A stretch of DNA of 64,000 bases from Zygnema cylindricum (taxonomy: Eukaryota; Streptophyta; Zygnematophyceae; Zygnematales; Zygnemataceae). Below are positions 44,021-54,880 of this stretch, piece by piece (within the stretch, counting starts at the first letter, position 1; every line of letters begins with the position of its first letter). The stretch covers positions 124,001 to 188,000 of the forward strand of contig JBBHKE010002887.1 in NCBI GenBank assembly GCA_037447655.1, in the 5' to 3' direction. A model generated the notes under the pieces. That model was given only the letters and a program-made list of their open reading frames with translations. It did not search any database and was not told where the DNA came from. Position numbers and translations under genes: made by a program.

Positions 44021-44883
44021 AGTGATGCTTTTGAACAACCATTTGAGCGATCAGAGGAATCCCCCGCAGCCACTGACAGATTTGACTTAACGCTGGCAAT
44101 CACTAGATGGACACTGAGATAGATCACAGGGGTATAAATAGGAAATTGAGAGAGGAATAGAAAGGATGCAATCACATCAACATTAGAATAGACAAGATAG
44201 TTGTAATTCAGCTTATAATAGAAAAACTAGTCAAGGGGTCACTTAGCGAAAGCTAAGGTGAGCCCCCAAAGAGATTACAATAAAGTTCAGACACTTGTAA
44301 TCCTCAATCTCAACTGAGACTAAAGCTGAGTTCTTAACTACTCTCTAATCTAATCTGTACACTGAATGTAATGATGTGAAATGTCTATAAAGTCTACACT
44401 CTTGTACTCTCGCTAAATAATGTGTAACAAAGTGTTCTCTTCTGAAAGCTTCTCTTCTGCATCATAAGCCCTATGCTTTGATTCCTTAAGCCTTATTAAG
44501 ATGCTTGATTACATGCCCATTTATCCCTTCCTGAATGCATCTGTGGTGATGTGCCTAATGTGGTGATGTGCTTAATGGAGTGGTGGATTGTGGTCCAATG
44601 GATGAATGGCATGTGTCTTCGTGTCCTCTATAAGTGTGTCCAATGAGGACGCTCGGTTTTGTTCTTTGTCACATGATTTCCCGTTGGAAATCGTCGTATG
44701 TGACGTCTTGTCACAGATCGGTACTATAGTCTTGATTTCGGTATGTACTTGGTCAAATATCGGTTCACTGAAAATATCGCCAAAGCCGATATATCGCTGA
44801 TGGTATTGTCGTCCCAAATCGCCTCGAATAGTGCGTCTCGGCGTAAGTTGGTATCGCGTGAAGTTGTACTTTTCTCTAAGTAT

Positions 44884-45741
44884 AACCTTTTCGCTTTTGC
44901 CTTTTCTTTAGTTGTTGCAAGCACTGATAAATTTTCGGGTGGCAAGAATTTTGGCAATTCATGAAACTGTTATTTTGGATTAAAAATTTGTTGCTTGAAA
45001 CTACTATAGGGTACGGTTTTTTTGGCTGAATTCGAAGTTTGATAGGGATGTATTCTACAATTGTAATCGTAAAATTCGGTACTACAGCTGAGACTGAAGC
45101 CCGGGTACGAAACAAAATAAGGTACATTGAGAGTTTCCAACTTACTTGAGTTTTTTATGGGGAAATAAAGAAGAAAAATAAGACAAAGAAGGGGAAGAAG
45201 GGTGAGCAGGAGGCAAGGATGAGAATTCGATAGCGAGAAAAAGACTGCAATAAGTCTCTTTAAAGCATATTTTGTTTATAATGTCTTTTGTAGCTTCTAA
45301 TAGTGAATATTTTTATCCATTTTAAAGAACATTTTCGAAGTAATAAAAGCTTAGTAAAAAATTAATAGTATGTTAAAGCTAGTGTTTGGCAGAGTAGTGA
45401 AAGATCCTTCCTAGAAACCGCCAGCTCACTTTTACCGACCTATGGGATATTTTTGGCTCCTTACAACCGCTTTTATCGTCAACTTAAGGGCCATTTTAGC
45501 GACCTAAAATCGTTCTTTTGTCTAATCAAGATCCGCTTTTAGACATCTAAGACCCTTTCTCCCTCAAAATGCGGACCGTTTTTGTCGTTCTGTCAAAAAC
45601 TTTGAGAAATAAATTCAGGCAGCATTTCCCACTTATAAGCATGGGATGTAATTCTTACCCCGCGAGGGAATACATACGCACTTACAGGAATGAATAGACA
45701 GGGGATTGCAGTGGAAAATACGCTTGGGAAGGAGAAAGGGT

Positions 45742-45795
<54 letters not shown>

Positions 45796-46023
45796 ACATT
45801 TATAGCTATAGCATTTCCTCCGTAACATGTAGGCTCCCATCCTGTGTGGGCGTCATTTAAAGAATAGATAGTTTTCACAACGTCGTAATGAAAATCGAAG
45901 TCGTTCGTATGTGTTGTATTTTGAATCCGACTCAATTGCCTTCAAAGCCTTAAGTTGCAATAGAGTCGCATATCTGGTGACTCAACTGCAAGATTTACAT
46001 AAGGATTGATTTTTTCAAGGACC
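44884..46023 (-). pseudogene. S41-peptidase-like gene, N-terminal exons
   Basis: N-terminal half of the gene whose C-terminal exons lie at 22035-23476. At 45812-46023 the minus strand reads L-A-V-E-S-P-D-M, then T-N-D-F-D-F-H-Y-D-V-V-K and L-N-D-A-H-T-G-W, matching the N-terminal helical motif (x-D-F-H-x-D...N-D-A-H) of CPAF-like S41 proteins. An intron with a GA/CT tract follows. A likely exon at about 45600-45722 (F-S-T-A-I-P-C-L-F-I-P-V-S-A) and another at 44884 to about 45150 (F-V-S-Y-P-G-F-S-L-S; L-P-K-F-L-P-P-E-N-L) lead to the Q insertion. A TGA lies in the first exon and a TAA in the third. Exon limits are estimates. Confidence 0.55.
45746..45795. repeat. (GA)n microsatellite
   Basis: About 24 GA units with one GACA interruption, inside the inferred intron of the S41-like gene. 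Confidence 0.97.
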
Positions 46024-46682
46024 TTCCAAAGCATATTCAATAGGGTTTTAGCTTGTTTGGGATGAAAAAGAATAGTTTGGAGACAAGCTTAATTGTGAAG
46101 GAAGAACAAGAGCTGAATTTTCGAAACATATTTCCAAGGGTCATACATGGATCGACTGATTTTGCCATTCCAAAAAGTGGCCAAATAGACATAAATAGTA
46201 GAAATGTGAAGGGCATCGATAAAATAGGTATAAAATACGATGATTTCGTTTGTGGGTCCTTGAATAGAGACACGTAGGATGTTGCACATTGAAATTAGTT
46301 CTTTGGCGTAAACAGGAAGAGTTACGGACTTTTTTTTTTTACTTGTGCTTTTCTAATAAAGGATTATCTTGAATTCAAAGGATGTTAAACTTTTTTAATA
46401 TGGAACAAAAATTTCCAATACCAAACTCATTTAGAATTTCTGATAACAAACTTTCTATTGTTTTCTAAGGTCTAGTGTTTACTATCCAATATGCAAGGCC
46501 AAACATAAAAAAATTAGCTCAAGATTAGTTATATAATCTGACGACCATTTGTTGCCCTTCATTTCAACAAGCCAAAAAGTACAGCAATAACTACTTCAGA
46601 AGGAACTACTTTGTACTAATGTAGTTATCTTTGCTCCAGGGACATGTTTATAACATAAAAAGGCGAGGAGAGGACCGAAATC
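46024..46682. other. Region upstream of the S41-like exons, unassigned
   Basis: Overlapping open frames on both strands at 46037-46289 lack known motifs. Part may be the gene's 5' exon or promoter, but I cannot show it. P begins at 46683. Confidence 0.35.
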
Positions 46683-47414
46683 TGTCGCGCATGGTCGGTC
46701 ATCTGAGCTAATGGGAAGAGTTCCCCGTAACCACAGACAACTTGGACCGGCCACAGATCAAACACGCAAAAGGGCTTTGGGGAGTCACAAAAGTAGATAG
46801 AGATATGAAAGATATAGAGTACAGAGAGATATATAGAAAACAGACAGGATAGACAAAATATAATCTCAGTATTAGCTGTAGCTTTCATTAATGGTCCCAG
46901 GCTGAGGTGGGTAGCACCAAAGCTTCGGACGTGCTACGCACTTCGGACTTCTCCAACAAAAAGAAGGTGTGACAAGGGGCTACGCACCTTCTCCAAAAGG
47001 AGTGCAAGAAGAGCACCTGGTCCTTTTAGGACAATTTGTTACAAGAGACTTTTTAATAAAGCCGGAAATGTTCTACTTTTTGTCTTACTCTCTATGTCTC
47101 ACTTGCTCTGCTAAATTGATGGATGAAGGGTATCTTTTCTGTCTGCTCTGTTAAATCTTTTCTATGCAAACAAAAAGCCTACACTAAATAAGTCACTAAA
47201 GTGTGGTCCAATCCAAACCTATTTACACATTGACTGTCAACCGGGAATTGCCGCACGTCTGTACACAATTCCGTACACAAAACATTCATTAAAACATGTA
47301 ATCGTTTGGTTCAATTCCGTACGTTCCAATTTGTCGCGTCACATCACGCCGCACATATGCAAATGGGTATTTTTTTCAAAATCGATGTATTGCCAAAGAT
47401 CGTCAAAACTAACA
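46683..47414 (-). repeat. P 3' LTR with a 120-bp insertion
   Basis: Aligns with 58568-59178 throughout, sharing for example CAAACAAAAAGCCTACACTA and ATCGATGTATTGCC, except for an extra segment at 46898-47017. Confidence 0.8.
46898..47017. mobile_element. Short insertion of unknown type in P LTR
   Basis: Present in only one of the two P LTRs and flanked by TGGTCC on both sides (46892-46897 and 47018-47023), consistent with a 6-bp target duplication. It holds a GAAGGTG...CACCTTC inverted repeat and repeated ACGCACTTC words. No family recognised. Confidence 0.5.
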
Positions 47415-47975
47415 CTCCTACTCGAGCTTTGCACGATGCATCCGATACAATGTCAGCATCGATGATCTTCGTCACAATAAAAAACTCGCGGGTACTTCTT
47501 TGATACAAACTTCTTTGATACAAAAATTCATCACCGTACGCTTGAGGCGATTTGGAGTCGATATGATCTTTCGCTCCATTGACCTATACTAGTTTTGGTT
47601 CCATTTGATATATGATCTTGTGAGGACAACGTGTGGTCCAATGATGACCTGTCATTATAGTATGACCAATTGGGGCGCGTCTGGCGCCTAAGGTTACTGC
47701 GTCGTTGGCACCTGCCAACGAATCAAAACTGGGACCATCTGATGTGTCTTTTATCTACGTTATACGAGGAGCATAATGTTTTGTTTCACTTTGACCGTGG
47801 ATTTTGAACGTCTCATATCCAATCGGTACCGTATATTTCGTCGCTAAAATTTCAAGTTGTTGTTCGAGCTATTTGATAAATTTCGTCCGTTCAATTGTTA
47901 CATTCACAGCGGCAATGAAACTTCGACGTTTTGCACTGTGCAACTCCAAAAGTGCTTCGCGCCTTTGTCGCACGT
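47415..47975 (-). other. P interior next to 3' LTR, no gene recognised
   Basis: Sequence between the LTR and the unknown-function frames. I see no pol motif in either strand. Confidence 0.45.
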
Positions 47976-48584
47976 TCATAAAGGTACAGCCTGTACTTTT
48001 ACAAATGTAAAACGGTTAGTATTTTTTTTCAGATGATCATTTTGTCCTTTAGAAATTTTATGTCTAAAACCTTTCTCTGTTAGGGTTTCACTTAGGGTTT
48101 CATCTAAGTCCTCTATTTTTTGCAGACTGCCATAGATTAGCACATATTCTAAGAGACTAAGGCTTAGGTTGTCTTGCATGGCGTCTAAGTTTCTTCTTTC
48201 TTTCTCCCCAGCCACGGCTTTCGCTTCAAATCTTGCCTGGGACCTCTAGGACCTTCTAAGTTGCGACTGTCCCTATTGTTTCTCTTTTTTTTGTATGTCA
48301 TGAGGTAAACATTCTCTACTTTCGTCAACCCTAATTTTCCTACATCTATGATAATTTTCTCTAGACTCTTCTTTAAAAGCTATTAATTTAACAGGTCTAT
48401 CTCCCCTTTTCTTTCCGGCAGTTGCTATTGAGTCCTTGCGGTTAAATTCTTTCAAGTCATTAAAATATTTAGATACTTTGTACTCTTGAATTCTACTAGA
48501 TGTCTTTATAATCTCATCTTTGTTTGCATTTTAACTCTTGACTCTGAGCTTTGACCTAAACTGAATTTTTAGGGATTGAGGACT
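47976..48584 (-). CDS. P internal lysine-rich reading frames, 3' portion
   Basis: Two open stretches separated by stops (48273-48584 and 47976-48215) encode hydrophilic protein, including D-L-K-E-F-N-R-K-D-S-I and C-R-K-I-R-V-D-E-S-R-E-C. The frame of the first continues beyond the G2 insertion at 55349-55400. Function unknown; no domain recognised. Confidence 0.35.
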
Positions 48585-48589
48585 AACAC

Positions 48590-49186
48590 TATAAAACGGA
48601 CAAAATACCACAGTGCACAGCGGAAGATACCAAGGATCTCCTCGTAGCAACAGCAAGAACACACCGCAAGAACAGGTAAAGGCTGCACTTTGTTACTCGG
48701 GAGAAGATTACAACATTCAGCGCTCGCTGCGAAGGTCTACTCAAAGAGTCTGTCATTGCACTAAGTCTGCTCCACTATTTAAACTAACTGTCGGCTAGTA
48801 AACCTATTACTACTCAAAGAGTTTGTCCTTGCACTAAGTCTGCTCCACTATTTAAACTAAATGTCGGCTACTCAACCTATTATTTTACAATTGTACACGT
48901 GGCCCTTCACGGTCAACTGAGATCTACCCAAAAAATCTTTCTAGAAAGATACAGTTCAATCTACATTCTGCAGCGTTGCTATGCTGCGATGCTAAATTGC
49001 TTTGCTACTCTACTACGTTGCTACGCTGCTATGTTGTGCTGGTCTGGAATCGCAGCTGCGCTGCTCTGCAACCGCAACTATAGCAGCCTAGTTTCTAGTC
49101 CACTACGTACTCAACTATGTAACACGCAGCCTAGTTTCTAGTCCACTACGTACTCAACTATGTAACACTTATGTAACACTGTGACA
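48590..49186 (-). repeat. G2 3' LTR
   Basis: Starts TATAAAACGGACAAAATACC and ends CTGTGACA. It is longer than the right LTR mainly because of a 44-bp duplication near its end (49083-49170). It also contains a duplicated CTGCTCCACTATTTAAACTA block. Confidence 0.85.
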
Positions 49187-49420
49187 GTGCCTCCCACTAA
49201 GGATTCAGCGTATCGCTGAACCTTACATATTCAAGGAAACTGCAACTGCCGCCGCAACCATAGCAGCCTAGTTTCTAGTCCACTACGTACTCAACATAGC
49301 AGCCTAGTTTCTAGTCCACTACGTACTCAACAATGTAACACTGTGACAGTGCCTCCCATTAAGGATTCAGCGTATCGCTGAACCTTACTTATTCAAGGAA
49401 ACAGCAACTGCCGGAGTAAG
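49083..49420. repeat. Repeated LTR-end and polypurine-tract segments
   Basis: CAGCCTAGTTTCTAGTCCAC appears four times (about 49085, 49129, 49267, 49304), and GTGACAGTGCCTCCCA plus GGATTCAGCGTATCGCTGAA appear twice. The LTR edge and adjoining tract have been locally duplicated. Confidence 0.9.
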
Positions 49421-49429
49421 TCATAGGTC

Positions 49430-49970
49430 TCCTTAGGTACTCCTTGAATTCCTGTCGTAGGGTTTCAAGTTGATTTTGGAACTGCTCACATCGAGTCTCT
49501 AGCTGCGCAATATGGTGGTTTGCTGCTGCCAAGCGCCTCCGAGTGATGCTGCTGCCAAGCGCCTCCGAGTGATTCGCTCCCGAACCAGGTCCTCCCCTTC
49601 CTTTGGTTCTGTAGTTCGTTTTTCGGGTGGCGGCGGAATGGCCGCCGGTGCCGGTGATTCAGGTGCCGGAACTTGGGGAACTTCGGGTTCCTCGGCTTGC
49701 TGTTGCTCTTCCGCCGCTTCCTCTACTAGCTCCCACCGAGGTAACTTCCTTAATTTGAAGGAAATGTTTTTTCTGGCGGCTCGGGCCCGCTGCAAAGCAT
49801 TCTTCCAGGCCAACTTGAGTGCCCATACCTCGGATGTGACCTCTACCCGAGAGATGATGTCGTGAAGGCGGACATCCCACGGGTGATAGTGGTGGAGTAA
49901 CCGGGAACATCCACCCTGTACCGGTTGTGATCTTCGACCACCTTCACATACTGTAAGACACAACTGCCCC
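49430..49970 (-). pseudogene. G2 accessory ORF3, C-terminal part
   Basis: Matches G1 ORF3: V-V-E-D-H-N-R-Y-R-V-D-V-P (about 49905-49955), then in a shifted frame L-L-H-H-Y-H-P-W-D-V, L-H-D-I-I-S-R-V-E-V-T-S and A-R-K-N-I-S-F-K-L-R-K, a Pro/Glu linker and R-E-R-I-T-R-R-R-L. The acidic N-terminal region of G1 is missing; the sequence upstream is the CGCTGCG-rich spacer. A 17-bp duplication (GCTGCCAAGCGCCTCCG) at 49526-49568 disturbs the end. Confidence 0.6.
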
Positions 49971-50260
49971 GTTGCGCTTTCCTCTAAACGCAACGACAGC
50001 GCTGCGATTCTCTGACGGTACCGCGATAACGCTGCGCTCCAGTGGTTGCATAACCACAGCGGTTCGATCCAGTATCATCGCCGCTGCGTTTCTTCGCCGC
50101 GTCCCTAATATTATTGTGATGGTTGCTACACTGCAATTCCCTCCTTTATTGCGTCCGCTGCGATTGCCCCTCCGGTAAAAACCGAGTGTCCTCACTCTGT
50201 TGAAACCGGCGCAGAAACTCAGGTGAGTGCAGATCTTCTTCGCCCACCCAGGAGTCGTCC

Positions 50261-51622
50261 TCAACTCCGTAGCCCTTCTAACTCACCAAATATTGGCTGG
50301 AGGTAGAATGACGAGAGAGACGCTAACTGACGGATCTCTTCCACCTCATACTCGTCCGAAGTGCCCCAAATGGGAGACAAAAGGGTATTTGGCCGTCGAT
50401 TGGGAAAAAACGTATCAGGATCGTGAAATGGTTTTAGAAGCGAAACATGGAAGACATTGTGGATATGCCACTCCTTCGTAATATCCAACCTATAAGCCAC
50501 CTCTCTTACCAGTGAAAAAATTGTGAACGGGCGCGTGAATCTTGGTGTCAATTTCTTGGAGAGGTCACCCGCTAATGATAAGTTTGCCATACTAAGGCGA
50601 ACCTTTTCACCCACGCGAAAAAGGGTGTCTTTTCGGTGAGTGTCGGCCTGCGACTTTTGCCAATTCTTAGCAAGGTGGAGCGCCTTCGCCAGTTTTTCCA
50701 GATTCCTTTGCAGTGTTTTGGCAAAATCGAGGGCTGCGAGTGTAGGGCAGTCCGCTACCAACAAGTTTTGAGGAATTGTGGGCTGTCGACCATTGAGGGA
50801 GAGTGGTGTAGCGTTCGTTGACGAGTGTACCACACTATTGTATGCCACTTCGATTGCCGTTAATTGGTTCACCCAATCCATTTGGTGTACCCATACGTAC
50901 GCCCGCAAAGCCTCCTCCAATGTCCAATTCACTGTTTAAGTCTCACCACCCGTTTGAGGGTGGTAAGCTATAGACATGGCCAACTGCGTGCCACATTGCT
51001 CAAACAAGTTTCTCCAAAAGTGGCTCACGAATTTCTAATCGCGGTCGCTGACGATTCTTTTAGGAAGTTCGTGATGATGGAATATCTCGCGAAAGAATAA
51101 GTTTGCCACCTCACACGCTGTGGCTGTGGTTGTCGTGTGTAGAAAATGCACCATTTTTGTTAGATAATCCACGATGATGAAGATAGAGTCATAACCCTCC
51201 CGAGTCAACGGAAGAGCCGGGGTGAAATTCATTGAAATCACCTCCCTAAGAACCGGTGGTATTGGAAGGGGTTGTAACAGACCCTTTTGCCTCGATTCCG
51301 ATTCATTCCTATTACAAGAGTCACAGCTCCAGACATAATCAGCTATGTCTCGAGTCATGATCGGCCAATAATACGCCTCAGCGACACGTACCGTTGTTTT
51401 ATCTTATCTGCAATGTCCGCTGAGCGGTTCGTCATGACTCATTTTAAGTATTGCATGACGTAATTTTTGGTTTGTCAGAACGTAAAATTTGGTTGTCTGA
51501 CCTGGTTTGTATCTCCACATACCATTGGCGGTTAGAATTAATACCTTCCGTTTAATGAGTTCCTTGATTGTCTCGTCTTCGTCGTAAACGACCTTGATTC
51601 TACTCAACCATTGCTCGTCCAC
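50261..51622 (-). pseudogene. G2 integrase
   Basis: Shows S-H-D-E-P-L-S-G-H and C-D-S-C-N-R-N (zinc site complete here), M-N-F-T-P-A-L-P-L-T where G1 has M-D-F (first catalytic Asp changed to Asn), V-S-D-R-D near 51040, and the tail F-T-I-F-S-L-V and W-H-I-H-N-V-F-H-V-S-L-L-K near 50450. Several shifts and stops occur. The inverted second tail copy of G1 is absent. Confidence 0.9.
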
Positions 51623-51832
51623 TTATATCGTACTGGTGACTGCGTTGAGTGACTGATCTTGCGATACATCTGACGCAACGGTGTTTTTTATCACAGAGTT
51701 TGCGCTTCTATTCTGCGATGCTTGCGTTCGTTGCTTTGTCACTGGCGCAGCTACGCCGGATCTCCAAGACAGCGCATCCGCTGGGTTTGTCTTTCCCGGC
51801 TTGTACTCAATAACGAGTTCTGACTCAAAGGT

Positions 51833-53251
51833 CTAAAGAAACGTCATCCATCGCACTTGTTTCTTGGACAACTTCGGCTGTGTCGGTAGATAGTGCATGG
51901 AGTGGTGATCAGTGATGACTGTGATCCGCTTCCCTTGAACATGACACTTCCAAACTTCAAACGCATTTATGATTGCGATTATTTCTTTTTCATGGGTGGC
52001 CCAGTTAAGCTCCGCTGCCTTTAGTTTTGGGCTGTCGTAGGCAATGGGTTGGAGGCCTCTTCCTTGGTCTTGAATAAGGATCGCTCTAATAGTCGTATCG
52101 CTGGCGTCGGTGATTATCGTCCAAGGCAAGTCCGGGTCGGGATCAGTTTACAGAGGGGCGGTAACCAACCGCTACTTTAGCGTGTTAAAGGCTGCCTTTA
52201 GCGCCGATTTCCACTCATAGGGCACGTCATTCCTGAGTAATTTTGTGAGTAGTGTAGCAATTTTTGCGAACCCTTCAACACAACGACGATAGTAGGAGCA
52301 AAATCCAAGAAAGCTTTGTAACTCCGTGATGTTCGCCGGCTACGGCGCCTCCTACACCGCCCTAGTTTTCTTTGCATCCACTGCAATGCCCTCCCGGCTC
52401 ACCACATAGCCCAGAAAATCAATTTTCTCATTGAAGAAGTCGCATTTACTTTTTTTTGCGTACAACTGGTTTTCCGGAAAGACTTGTAGGACTGTCCGCC
52501 GATGCTTCATATGATCCTCCAGCGTGCGGCTATACACCAAGATGTCGTCTAGAAACACGATTACAAACGGGTCCAAATATTGTCGAAAGATGGAATTCAT
52601 CAAATGCATAAAAGTTGTCCGTGCATTAGTCAACCCGAACAACATAACTCGAAACTAGAAATGGTCGTACTAACTTCTAAACGTTGTCTTTTCCACATCT
52701 TCTTCGGCAATTCTGATCTGATGATAACCTCTTTGCAAATCTATCTTTGAAAAATATTTAGCTCTTCGTAGTCGATCTAACAATTCGTTTATCCTCGGTA
52801 GAGGTTACGCATTTTTCACCGTTAACTTTTTTAGCGCTCGGTAATCCACACACATACGAAAACCTCTATCTTTTTTATTTACGAAGAGGACGGGGGCTCC
52901 ATATAGTGACTTGCTCGGTTCAATTGCTCTGGCTTCGACCAACTCTGCAAGTTGCTTTTTGAGTTCGTCTAATTGGGTGAAACTCATCTTGTACATCCGA
53001 TTAGCCGAAGGTACCGCTCCGGGCACAAGCTCTATCTTGTGGTCTACCTCGCGCTTCGGAGGTAATCCTTCTAGGAGCTTGCGGGGAAAAACATCAACAT
53101 ACTCCTCGAGAAGTTTTGTCACGACTTCCGAGGCCTCTTCGGAAGTCTTTTCGATGTTGTCACTGTCTTTTGAGTTGAAGTCGGAGTTTTTTTTCTTCCA
53201 TTCCTCTGGAATGTTCTCTTTCACCTCCTCCATAGGCTGGACGATCGCCAT
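51833..53251 (-). pseudogene. G2 reverse transcriptase and RNase H
   Basis: Contains L-L-E-E-Y-V-D-V-F-P, Y-G-A-P-V-L-F-V-N-K-K-D, the F-L-D-D-I-L-V-Y-S catalytic block (about 52535-52560), T-D-A-S near 52110 and W-A-T-H-E-K-E near 51990. Frames are broken at several points. It shows continuous sequence at the place where G1 carries the solo-LTR-like insert. Confidence 0.9.
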
Positions 53252-53295
53252 ACCAATGATCTCCCCCTTTTTCAGTGCTCTTTATAGCTGTAAGG

Positions 53296-54625
53296 CTAAA
53301 AGTAGGCGCCATTATCCGCTCGTTTACCAACCGCTAGCACTTTTACCTCAAACTCTTCTTCACCTTTCTTCAGTGTCATGCCGTCACTTCTCCAATCGAT
53401 CGTCAAATTCCATTTTTGTAGCCACGGCTTCCCCAAGATTACCTTATGGTCTCCAAGAGGTAATACATGAAGTCTGTCGTACCATTGGAACCTCCCAAAC
53501 CCGACACGTAACCTCGGAGTACGATGGGTAATGGTTAAGGAACTTCCGTCGGCCAATTATACCGACTGACAACCCTTTAACACCACGAGAGGAAGTTTCA
53601 ACCTTTTCACCGTCACCTCATTGATGAAATTCACCAATGCACCGGAGTCCACCATGAAACTAGCTGCGCTCACTCCGATTCGACCTCAAATTATCAAAAG
53701 GTCTCCTCCTTCACTAGCTAATCTTATGACGTTAAGTTTGCCCTTTTTGGAACCTCTCTGTTTTGGGCATTCTCGGGCCATATTGTCCGTGGAACCGTTT
53801 TGCTTCCTCTATTGGAGCTCCTCAAGGGACAAGTTTTTGGTCTTGGCTTTGATAGTCTTCTTTTTTTTCCGCAGCATGTTGCTCCGAGCTCCATGGGAGT
53901 CGGACCATCGTCGCATTGACCTCCTCCGCTATTAGTCGACCTATAATGGTAGGGTCTACAAAAGGTGTAGTCTACCGAATCGGTCCGTTCAACAAACTGA
54001 ATGATTTGCGAGAGACTAGGAGTTGTACATTCCAGAGCCAGCCATTGCTCCATATCCCTAGGAATGGATGCCTTAAACCCCTTCACGTAGCGATCCACGG
54101 CTTCATCCACCGTCATCGTAGGTATTTGAACTTTGTACTCCAAAAACCGTTGTGTAAACTCCAACACTGGAGTTCGTTACCTCAATACTGAAATTTTATC
54201 TCTCGTAACCTTAACCGTATTGACAGGTTGCCAGGAGTCGCGGAGGAGTTGGATGAATAGAGCCCAAAAAGTCGGCGTCTCATCATTTTCCACCATTGTC
54301 TTCCACCATGCTCCAGCTGCTTTTTTAAGAAGACCACCCGCGTAGTGAATCTTCTCACTGTCTGATGGAATAGGAAACTTTTTGAGATAATTAGCTATGG
54401 AGAACAACCACATGTTAAGGTTCTTGTGCCTGGCCGGATCAAATTCGTCAGGGAGTATTAACTTCCGTTTGGTTAAGTCTCTCTCCGCACCTCCATACGG
54501 TCGTTCACAAAAACGAGATTCCAATGTTGCGACAGTGTTGCTTAGTTGCACATTCTGTAATCTAACGTTTTCTGACTCCTAGAGAACTTGCGCTAACATT
54601 TCTGCGGTGGATACGTAATGATCGA
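53296..54625 (-). pseudogene. G2 gag and protease
   Basis: Gag with N-M-W-L-F-S-I-A-N-Y, Y-A-G-G-L-L-K-K-A-A-G-A-W-W and E-F-T-Q-R-F-L-E. The zinc knuckle region near 53780 is out of frame. The protease C-terminal part has V-I-L-G-K-P-W-L-Q-K near 53435. It starts close to 54625 by comparison with G1 and is broken by several shifts. Confidence 0.85.
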
Positions 54626-54639
54626 CCATGCTGTCATGT

Positions 54640-54880
54640 CACAAGGAACAACTCTAATACTTGTATAAAAGGGACAAAATACCACAGTGCACAATGGAAG
54701 ATACCAAGGATCTCCTCGTAGCAACAGCAAAAACACACCGTGGTCGGCCATGCTGTCGAGTCACGAGGAACAACTCTGATACCTGTATAAAAAGGACAAA
54801 ATACCAAAGTGCACAGCGGAAGATACCAAGGATCTCCTCGTAGCAACAGCAAGAACACACCGCAAGAACAGGTAAAGGCT
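54640..54880. repeat. Tandem duplication of LTR edge and primer site in G2
   Basis: A unit of 122 bp occurs twice. It covers CATGCTGTC, the primer-site complement (CTCTGATACCTG), TATAAAAAGGACAAAATACC and the first part of the LTR. The inner copy (54640-54762) is the more diverged. Confidence 0.85.

Larger units (their letters stand above)
23477..44878 (-). mobile_element. Copia-like LTR element Q, split by nested gypsy G1
   Basis: The left LTR is 23477-24313 (837 bp) and the full right LTR is 44023-44878 (856 bp). The flanks AGGAT (23472-23476) and AGTAT (44879-44883) are a 5-bp target duplication with one mismatch. The interior is 24314-26935 plus 41982-43418; the ATCTA duplicated by G1 marks the join. 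A primer site for initiator tRNA-Met half molecules lies at 43404-43418 with gag starting inside it. Only gag and a protease-like domain are recognised; lysine-rich frames fill the rest. The element sits inside an exon of the S41-like gene, and that reading frame is restored when Q is removed. Confidence 0.8.
43419..44878 (-). repeat. Q 5' LTR region: partial LTR, inserted segment, full LTR
   Basis: 43419-43555 is the first 137 bp or so of an LTR (TGATGCTTTTGGACAACC...). It is followed by about 465 bp of unrelated sequence (a germin-like fragment and a purine tract), then a full LTR starting again at 44023 (TGATGCTTTTGAACAACC) and ending at 44878. The first LTR start is therefore duplicated around the insert. 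Confidence 0.75.

Noticed and set aside
43511-44175. Long minus-strand frames in the Q LTR region
   Set aside because: Produced by the GA-rich tract and LTR sequence; no protein character.
46037-46289. First exon of the S41-like gene
   Set aside because: Open on both strands with no motif; I could not connect it to the 45812-46023 exon.
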